A stretch of DNA of 64,000 bases from Hygrophila difformis (Eukaryota; Streptophyta; Magnoliopsida; Lamiales; Acanthaceae): contig JAOANR010000014.1 of the NCBI GenBank assembly GCA_030278955.1, positions 38,949,453 to 39,013,452 on the forward strand. Direction: 5' to 3'. Shown here in pieces: positions 56,800 to 64,000 of the stretch. The translations under genes and the position numbers were made by a program. Below the pieces are notes generated by a model. It worked only from the letters and a program-made list of their open reading frames with translations, was not told the origin of the DNA and ran no database searches. How positions within the stretch are numbered: the first letter of the stretch is position 1; each line of letters opens with the position of its first letter.

Positions 56800-56953
56800 T
56801 TTGTGGTCAATCTAATATAAAAGAAGTGCCAAGTGGATATTATTTTACACAAAAATGACTAAATTGGACATTAAGACAATATGTATAGGACTAATTGAGT
56901 ATAAAATTAGATAAAGGACTGATTTGGAAAAAGTGAAAAGAAAAAGGATTAAT
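56800..56953. repeat. Right copy of the 154-bp direct repeat
   Basis: Identical by eye to 54046-54199. It continues into gggcatttattcttcag. Confidence 0.92.
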
Positions 56954-57218
56954 TGGGCATTTATTCTTCAGTATTTATTTCATATTCCTAAATTGAAATG
57001 AGTAGGTAGGATTTTTAAATAATTTTTTTTTTTTGTGAATATCAGGGTATCCCAGTCCACATTGGACCCAAGACTATTTATTTCAGTGTTTGTTTTATTA
57101 TGTTGTGACTGAACTTAGAATTAAAACTTCTAAGCTGCCTACGTACCCGGTAAAGGGATCAAGCCATAACGTAGTTCAAAAGTTTACAAAAATGCACGAA
57201 AAATTAGGGGGTATGACA
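56954..57218 (-). repeat. LTR fragment adjoining the Tekay polypurine tract
   Basis: On the minus strand it starts TGTCATACCCCC immediately after the polypurine tract. It contains ctgcctacgtacccgg / aagccataacgtagttc, a stretch common in dicot Tekay-type LTRs. Its start sequence differs from the 2.6-kb LTR (minus strand TGTAATACCCGAG). Confidence 0.6.
57023..57085 (-). mobile_element. SINE family 2, 3' end fragment with poly(A)
   Basis: On the minus strand: cttgggtccaatgtggactg, then gatattcac and a run of 12 A. It shares the 3' end of the copy at 27616-27728. Confidence 0.55.
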
Positions 57219-57231
57219 TCCTCTCCCCCTT
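57219..57231 (-). promoter_or_regulatory. Polypurine tract of the Tekay element
   Basis: The minus strand reads AAGGGGGAGAGGA directly before an LTR start. It primes plus-strand DNA synthesis. Confidence 0.82.
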
Positions 57232-57241
57232 AAGATTGCAG

Positions 57242-60200
57242 TTATGTCCCCATAACTGTGTCGGTATCGGTTTGGAACAATGTCGGGTATCGTTCTCTCA
57301 TGTCGGATTCTACTTCCCAAGTTGCCGTCTCACTTTCGTGGTTTGACCAAAGAACCTTGATCATTTTGATGGTTTTGTTCCTCGTTACTCGTTCCTTAGT
57401 ATCGAGAATACGCACTGGGACTTCCTCATAAGTCAAATCTTCATCGAGCTCAATTATCTCTGGTTGAAGTACGTGTGTCGGGTCCGGCACATACTTCTTT
57501 AGTTGCGAGACATGGAAGACATTATGAACTCTATCTAAGTGTGGCGGTAAGGCCAATCGGTAGGCTAGAGTTCCGACTCGTTCTAGAATCTCGTAAGGTC
57601 CTATGTATCATGGACTTAACTTCCCTCGTTTGCCAAAGCGCATCACCCCCTTCATGGGTGATATCTTTAGCATGACCCTATCTCCCACTTGAAATTCTAG
57701 GTCTCGTCGTCTCACGTCGGCATAACTCTTTTGACGGTCTTGAGCGGCTTTCATCTTCCCTTGAATCACTTTGATTTGTTGAGCCATGTCTTCGATAAGT
57801 TGTGGTCCCACTACCACGGACTTATCGTTTTCTTCCCAGCTCAAAGGGCTTCGGCACTTTCGTCCATACAACGCCTCGAAAGGTGCCATGCCGATACTAG
57901 CATGGTAACTATTATTATAGGAAAACTCAATCAAGGGTAAATGAGATTCCCAATTTCCTTTGAACTCCAACACGCATGCTCTCAGCATGTCTTCTAGTGT
58001 TTGGATTGTCCTTTCGGTTTGTCCATCCGTCATCGGGTGGAATGCGGTGCTCATTTTGATTTGAGTACCGAGAGCTCTTTGTAACTCCGTCCAGAAATGA
58101 GAGACAAATCTACTGTCTCTATCGGAAATGATATCATGTGGTACTCCATGTCGTCGTACCACATTATCAATGTAAGCTCGGGCCAATTGGTCCATAGTCC
58201 ACGTGTCTTTCATTGGGATAAATATGGCTGTCTTCGTTAGCCTATCCACAATCACCCAAATCTTGTTCAGGCCTTTAGGTGATCGGGGTAATCCCGAGAC
58301 AAAGTCCATTGAGATGCTATCCCACTTCCAACTTGGAATCTCTAGTGGTTGCATCAATCCTAAGGGTTTATGTCGCACTGCCTTAACCCTTTGGCAGGTG
58401 AGACATCTCGCCACGAAATTTGCCACTTCCTTCTTCATTCCCGGCCACCAATAGATCTTCTTCAGATCCTTGTATAGCTTGTCACCTCCGGGATGTACGG
58501 AATATGGCGTGTTGTGCCCTTCCTCCATCAACCTTTGCTTCAACTCGGCACATTTAAGAGGCACACACCATCTCCCTTTGAAACGGATGCTTCCATCCTC
58601 GTGGACAGCAAATCCTATTGCCTTTCCTTCGGCAATATACCCTTGTATCTTCTCGAGTTTCGGGTCGCCCGGTTGAGCGAGTCGAATCGTCTAATATTGG
58701 AGTCTCTACGACCATGGCATTGATCGTTTCTCTCACTGTGCCAGGATGCACGAGTTCTAACTCCAATCTTGCCAAATCCATGTACAATGCCGGCGGAATT
58801 ACCAACGAGTTTGTCACGTGTTGGGTTTTTCGACTTAGGGCATCGGCTACCACATTCGCCTTCCCCTCGTGGTATGCTATCTCTAAATCGTAGTCCTTGA
58901 TGAGCTCCAACCACCTTCGCTGTCTCAAATTCAACTCCTTCTGAGTGAATATATATTTCAAGCTCTTGTGGTCGGTGAACATTCGACACTTCCGCCCATA
59001 AAGATAATGTCTCCATATCTTTAGAGCGAAAACGACCGCTGCCAACTCCAGGTCATGTGTCGGATAATTTTCCTCGTGAGGTTTTAGTTGGCGTGATGCA
59101 TAGGCTACGACTCTCGAGTCTTGCATCAAAACACAACCTAAACCTTCCTTCGAAGCATCGCTATATACTTCGAAGTCACCATTCTCTGATGGTAGTGTTA
59201 ATACGGGTGTGGTTGTGAGTCGTTTCTTCAGCTCTTGAAACGATGTCTCACATGCTTCGGTCCACTCGTATTTTGCCCCTTTCTTAAGTAGCTGGGTCAA
59301 AGGACGTGCAATCCTTGAAAAGTCCTTCACGAATCGTCTATAGTATCCGGCTAATCCAAGGAAACTCCTTATTTCCGTTGGACTCTTGGGAGTTGCCCAT
59401 TCAGTTACGGCAGAGACCTTTGCCGGATCCACTGATACTCCATCAGCGGATACTATGTGTCCGAGAAATGCCACTTCTTTCAGCCAGAAGTCACATTTCG
59501 ACAGCTTGCCGTATAGCTGATTTCTTCGCAAGATTTCCAACACTTGATGTAAGTGTTTCGCATGCTCCTCCTCGCTCTTCGAGTAGATCAGGATGTCGTC
59601 AATGAACACTACGACACACTGGTCTAACAATTCTCGGAACACGTTGTTCATGAGATTCATGAACATGGCCGGAGCATTTGTTAACACGAAGGATAACACT
59701 GTGAACTCGTAATGGCCATATCGTGTTCGAAACGCCATCTTTGGAATGTCCTTCTCGGCAATCCTCAATTGATGATACCCAGATCGCAAATCGATCTTCG
59801 AGAATACTGAAGCTCCCTTCAATTGATCAAACAGATCATCTATTCTCGGAAGGGGGTATTTATTCTTAATGGTCACTTGGTTTAGTCCTCGGTAATCTAT
59901 GCAAAGGCGTAGCCCTCCGTCTTTCTTCTTGACAAACAAAACTGGTGCTCCCCAAGGGGACGTACTCGGTCTTATGTAACCTTTTCCCAATAGCTCATCG
60001 AGTTGATCCTTTAGCTCCTTCATTTCCAGTGGTGCCATCCGGTACGGAGCTTTTGAGACAGGCTCTGTCCCCGGAATGAGATCTATGGTGAATTCAAGAT
60101 CTCTCTCAGGTGGCATGCCCGGAACGTCTTCAGGGAACACGTCCGGGTATTCTCTTACCACTGGTATGCTATCAACCTTGTTCTCTTCCGCCTTAAGGTT

Positions 60201-61970
60201 GTGCACATAGCACGCATATAGTTCATACCCCTTACGCATCAAGTTACTTAGTTTAAGTGCACTAACGATTTTGTTACTTTTCTTAGGGGGCTGAGAGTAA
60301 AAGATAACCCTCTTTCCCCTACTTTTTGACAAGGTGATCTTTTGCCTTTGGCATTCGATCACCGCTTTATACTGGGATAGCCAATCCATCCCCAGTATGA
60401 TGTCAAAGTCTCTTAAGTTAAATTCTACCAAGTTCGCGAAGAATTCTACGTTCTTTATCACTATAGGAATTCCGTTATATCGTTTAGAGCAAGACACTAC
60501 TTCTCCAGAAGGCAATTGAATTCCTAAGCTAATTCTCTCGCACTTAGGTAGATCTAACTCAGGCACTATCCTTGATGCAATAATTGAGCAACTAGCTCCG
60601 GAATCAAATAAAATTCTAAGGGGTGTATTCAAAACGTGAAATGTACCTGCCATCACTTCTCCTTGCGCAGGCACGTCCGCTTGGTTCACCACGTTCAGCC
60701 TCCCCATAGGGCGTCCTTGGTTGCCCTGCTGATTCGCGTTCTGCTGCTGATTTTGTTGCTGGTTTTGATTCTGTGGGGGCGGAGGTCGTTGGTTCTGGTT
60801 CTGGTTTTGCGGCCTATTTTGAGGGGGTCGGTACCCTTGGTTATTGCCATTTCGTTCGTTTTGGTTTTGAGGCTGTTCTTGCCCCGCGACCAAATCGTCC
60901 CTCTTCGTTATGTTCTCGAGCCTAGTTCGACATTCCCGTCGAACGTGACCCATTCGACCGCATCGGTAACAAGCGCCTTGTTGCGGGCATCCCCTTGCCA
61001 GATGTGGTCGTCCACATCGCGGGCAAGGCGGTACCGGATCTTCTTGATTGAACCTCCTCCCAGTGTTGCTTTGTTGGGGCCTATTCGCCCCTCTGCGCTG
61101 CTCGTTCCTTCCAGTGTTGTTCTCGTTTCTTGAGTCTCGGCTTCTCTTGTCTTGAGGACCCCTGCTGGACTCCCCACTCACCCTTCTTTTCAGCTGCTGC
61201 ACGCGTGCTACCGCTACAGCGCGATCGTATACGGCTTGCAAATCGGGGTAGTGTACCCCCGCGATCACTTCGCGCACAGACAGGTTCAGTCCCATCTCGA
61301 ACTTCTGTGCCTTTTCCGCGTCAGTAGGCACTAGCCTTGGTGCGAACCTCACCAGCTCCTTAAAGCGGGTGTAGTATTCTTGCACCGTTTGGCTTCCTTG
61401 CTTCAGTGACAGGAATTCTTCGTACATGGCAGCTTTGGTACTCAAGGGATAGAATCGATCCCTGAGTAGTTCCATCATCTCCATCCACGAATAAGGCTCG
61501 TCATCTTCGGTCAGTTTGGCTTGCGTTGCTTGCCACCAGTCGTCAGCTTCGCCTCCCAAGTAGTATGAAGCAATATGTACCCTTTCTCCTTCCGGACATT
61601 TGACCGCTCCTAGCAGCTTGTCAAAAGTCCGGATCCATTCCTCCAGTTTAGCTGGATCCTCCTCACCAGCATAGTGGGGCGGCTGGTAGGGATTCACCAT
61701 CGCCAGGTAGTTAGGGCGAGCTTGGGGCGGAGGTACCGCCGCAGCTTGACCCTGGTTGACTTGCGCGTTCCCGAGCGCAATCAACACTTCCTCTATCGTC
61801 CTAAGACGATCGCCCACATTGTTCGGTGCGGGGGCGTCCTGCGCACCTTGGGGTTGTTCCTCATCAGGTTGAATTGGTTCAGTGACGTTTGGTGGTGTTT
61901 CAGTAGGTATCTCAGTGGTGGTTTGGGGAGTGGTTTGAGTTCTTCCTCTTCCTCTTCCTCTTGGTGCCAT
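57242..61970 (-). pseudogene. Tekay gag-pol polyprotein, one frameshift and one stop
   Basis: From Met at 61970 ([12 protein letters not shown]) the domains are: gag (WWQATQAKL), two zinc knuckles ([13 protein letters not shown] and [14 protein letters not shown], about 61025-60930), a Q/N/P-rich linker, protease FDSGAS (about 60600), RT with DLRSGYHQL and FIDD (about 59600), and RNase H (SDASKEGLG, about 59160). Near 58690 the frame shifts; the integrase is then read at 58564-57608 with HHCC, MDFVSGLPR and HPMTDGQTE. A stop at 57608-57610 precedes the last part (to 57242), a chromodomain with [18 protein letters not shown] and [11 protein letters not shown]. The chromodomain would direct integration to marked chromatin. 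Few breaks indicate a young copy. Confidence 0.92.
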
Positions 61971-62237
61971 TCTGGTACAAATATGATAGATTAGGGCTGG
62001 CGAATTTAGCATATAGTCTAAGCAATTTCTATGAATGTATATGTGTGTAGTAATTTAGCACGTGGTGCTTTGTTCGAGTTAAGAAGCATCGTCTGTTTTG
62101 GGGTTTCATTTTATTTTGTTTTGTTTGGTTTTGTTTTGATTTAAAAAAAATAAATCGGCATTTTATTTCCTCATAAGAAATTTTAGTACAAAAGTAGAAA
62201 TATTTTTCTAGCAAAACGGTGTCTAACAATAGAATCT

Positions 62238-62573
62238 CTAGTGCCTCATGGCGTCTCTCGGCGGGGTAGCAGGATCTTCCTCCGGATCTTCCTCCTCCGA
62301 ACTCGGTGGTAGTAGGTCGTCAAAGATAGTGTTTAAGTCTTGCCCGTGGGCATCGATGTATTCCTTTAGTATTAAGTTTTGTGTAGTGAGGGTTTGGACT
62401 TGGCGCTCGAGTTGGTTTATGCGGTGATGATCCGCCTCTCTCAAGTTGCCCATGTGATGTAAATTGGCCTCCAACTGAGCCATACGGTACTTCATCTGCT
62501 CTAGGGTCTGGTGGGAATCGAGATGAACACTCATCATCCTGACCATCAACTGCATCATGTCTTGACTAGCCAT
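62238..62573 (-). CDS. Small coiled-coil ORF in the Tekay leader
   Basis: An intact 111-codon frame between PBS and gag, on the element's coding strand. It starts MASQDMMQLMVRMM. It then shows a Leu/Ile/Met heptad pattern (residues about 12-75, including HHRINQLERQVQTLTTQN) and ends in an acidic DDLLPPSSEEEDPEEDP tail. It is not part of the usual gag-pol set. It may be a separate leader protein or a captured exon. No known function. Confidence 0.5.
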   Translation of the reverse strand: MASQDMMQLMVRMMSVHLDSHQTLEQMKYRMAQLEANLHHMGNLREADHHRINQLERQVQTLTTQNLILKEYIDAHGQDLNTIFDDLLPPSSEEEDPEEDPATPPRDAMRH

Positions 62574-62589
62574 CTAGCGCAAGCAAGAG

Positions 62590-62770
62590 ATCTAAGTTAA
62601 TATTCGCCAAGATTCTAGTTCAATTCGCCCAGATTCTAAGTTCGAGTTTCCAAGATTCTAAGTTCAAGTTTCGCCAAGATGCTAAGTGCAAGTTTCGCAA
62701 AGATTCTAAGTTTGAGTTTCGCCAAGATGCTAAGTTCAAGTTTCCAAGATGCTAAGTTCATAGCAGAGAT
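62590..62770. repeat. ~27-bp tandem repeats in the Tekay leader
   Basis: About seven imperfect units of gattctaagttcaagtttcgcca. Non-coding; upstream of the small coiled-coil frame in element orientation. Confidence 0.75.
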
Positions 62771-62978
62771 GCGACATGCATATGCAAATGATAGTTCCCC
62801 CCAATAATAATTTAATACACCATATATTTTTTTTTCCACGGGTTTTAAAATAAAGAATAAAAATTCTTCCATGGAAATAATACTTTAAAATTTAAAATAA
62901 TAGTCAAAATATTAATAATAGTTTAAAAATAATAATGGTTTAAAAATAATAGTTTAAAAATAATAGTTTAAAAATAGC

Positions 62979-62996
62979 CGGGCTCTGATACCAACT
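62979..62996 (-). promoter_or_regulatory. Primer-binding site (tRNA-Met) of the Tekay element
   Basis: The minus strand reads TGGTATCAGAGCCCGGC, two to three nucleotides after the LTR end TGTTACA. Confidence 0.88.
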
Positions 62997-62998
62997 TG

Positions 62999-64000
62999 TA
63001 ACACCCCGGTTTTTGGTCACCCAGGTCGGGATGTCACCGCCACATCTCCCTAGTAAGACACGGTTTCTCCGAGCTTACTAAAGAGATGCAAGGCTAGGTA
63101 TTGCAGTGTTTAAAACATTTAAAGCATTCAAAATAGCCCATACAATATAATTCAAAATTAATAATAGCATAGCGCAGCGGAAATATTTAGTTTAGTACAG
63201 TATCGCAGCGGAAAATATAAAAAGGGCCGACATGGCCAAAACACGGGTTAAATAGGCCCGTTCATAATATAGTCTACGTACGAAATTTAAAAGCAAAATA
63301 AAAGTTCCCAAAATCCCATGCATGATTCGTGCTCACACATGCTCATTCCACATATTCTGTAAAGAAAGGAATAAAAATGGTTTTGATCAGCAAAATTGCT
63401 GAGTAAGTTAACACATGCGTGATCGTAGGGTTTAAAAGCCATAAGTTTAATAATTTAACAAAAGCATGATAATAACATAATATTTGATTTCATATAATCC
63501 ATATCATATAGCACAATCTATCTCAGGCTCTATTTAATAACACATATCACATGGTTCAAGATAATAGCCATAATTTAAATAAAGCATTTAAATAATTTAA
63601 TTTGACAACAATATCATTTAATCAAGTTTAATTTAATTTAGAATCCCCATTACATTCCCGATTTGGTATTTCAAAGTTTCACGATAAAGATCGCGATGTC
63701 AACAAGTTTAGCCGGTAGCCCGGCGGCCGCAGCCGTATCAGCCATACCCAGTACCACTCCGGAGCCTCGGGAAACCCATACGGATATTCACGAGAGTGTA
63801 GGCTCTAAGTTTCGCCGTTTTGGCAATATCACATTTCAAGTATAGCGCGCGGGGTCACCATCGTCCATTACGGCACGAAGTGAATCGTTAGGGGGCACCC
63901 TGCAGAGCACTCACCCCTAATTTTAATTTATCAAGTTTGTAAGGGGATTTAGTTTTTAAAATCTGCCTTTCATTGTATAAATTTAGAAACAATATCTCAA
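62999..64000 (-). repeat. 5' LTR of the Tekay element, partial (runs out of the window)
   Basis: Matches 54200-55201 almost perfectly; by eye only two substitutions differ (near 63419 and 63525). The other end of this LTR is beyond the window, so its length and target duplication cannot be checked here. Confidence 0.92.

Larger units (their letters stand above)
57219..62998 (-). mobile_element. Tekay-type chromovirus (Ty3-gypsy) interior, nearly intact
   Basis: Minus-strand element interior: PBS (tRNA-Met) at the right, a leader with a small coiled-coil frame, one gag-pol frame, and the polypurine tract at the left. A C-terminal chromodomain after integrase places it in the chromoviruses, Tekay (Del) type by the long LTRs and Q/N/P-rich gag linker. 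Only one frameshift (about 58690) and one stop (57608-57610) break gag-pol. The right LTR begins at 62999 and leaves the window. Confidence 0.92.

Noticed and set aside
62029..62229. 66-codon minus-strand frame between the coiled-coil ORF and gag
   Set aside because: AT-rich with Lys/Asn runs, no motif; more likely leader sequence.

Overview
This window is nuclear DNA from a flowering plant, most likely a eudicot. The evidence is two spliced or intronless plant housekeeping genes set in AT-rich DNA dense with plant-type transposable elements: an L1-type LINE with DUF4283 ORF1, a CACTA/En-Spm element, a Helitron, Tekay and CRM/Reina-like Ty3-gypsy elements, a Tat-type PBS, tRNA-derived SINEs, CTCCCTCCGTCCC-type MITEs and a caulimovirid endogenous pararetrovirus. 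I cannot name the species. Only two ordinary host genes look intact: RRS1, a ribosome-biogenesis factor (20923-23616, +, 8 coding exons), and a PLUTO-type NCS1 nucleobase transporter (24338-25960, -, intronless). They converge, about 720 bp apart.

Layout. 147-5813: a decayed full-length LINE with a 19-bp target-site duplication. 5852-10512: a 5'-deleted CACTA element that still carries an apparently intact 8-exon TNPA-like gene. It lies between two copies of about 300 bp of host DNA. 10813-11006: a MITE. 11162-15697: a non-autonomous Helitron with a textbook 3' hairpin plus CTAG end, carrying fragments of three unrelated host genes (adenylate kinase, SAD2-type importin beta, MATE transporter) in one orientation. 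15698-19050: gene-free DNA with SINEs, a LINE RNase H relic and an inverted-repeat element. 18624-24127: the RRS1 locus, bounded by diverged direct repeats. 24338-25960: the transporter. 26051-28023: gene-free DNA with a MITE and a SINE.

28024-53940: a defective endogenous pararetrovirus of about 7.2 kb (coat protein, movement protein, protease, RT, RNase H, a possible transactivator, then a promoter with an as-1-like element and TATA box). It is split by a Ty3-gypsy element (30788-49470). That element's 3' LTR is itself split by a minus-strand, non-coding LARD-type retrotransposon (39113-49074), which contains a hAT-type MITE (41377-42153). This is a four-level nest, and all three inserted layers have perfect target-site duplications. 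54200-56799: a 2.6-kb LTR flanked by an apparently identical ~154-bp direct repeat. 57219-62998: the internal region of a Tekay-type chromovirus on the minus strand, nearly intact. The start of its other LTR runs to the window end.

A recurring theme is insertion accompanied by long direct duplication of the flank, seen at the CACTA, the RRS1 segment and the 2.6-kb LTR. The Helitron gene-capture cassette and the gene order of the pararetrovirus are the other main points of interest. All exon boundaries were read by eye from GT/AG sites and reading-frame continuity; no alignment or database search was run.
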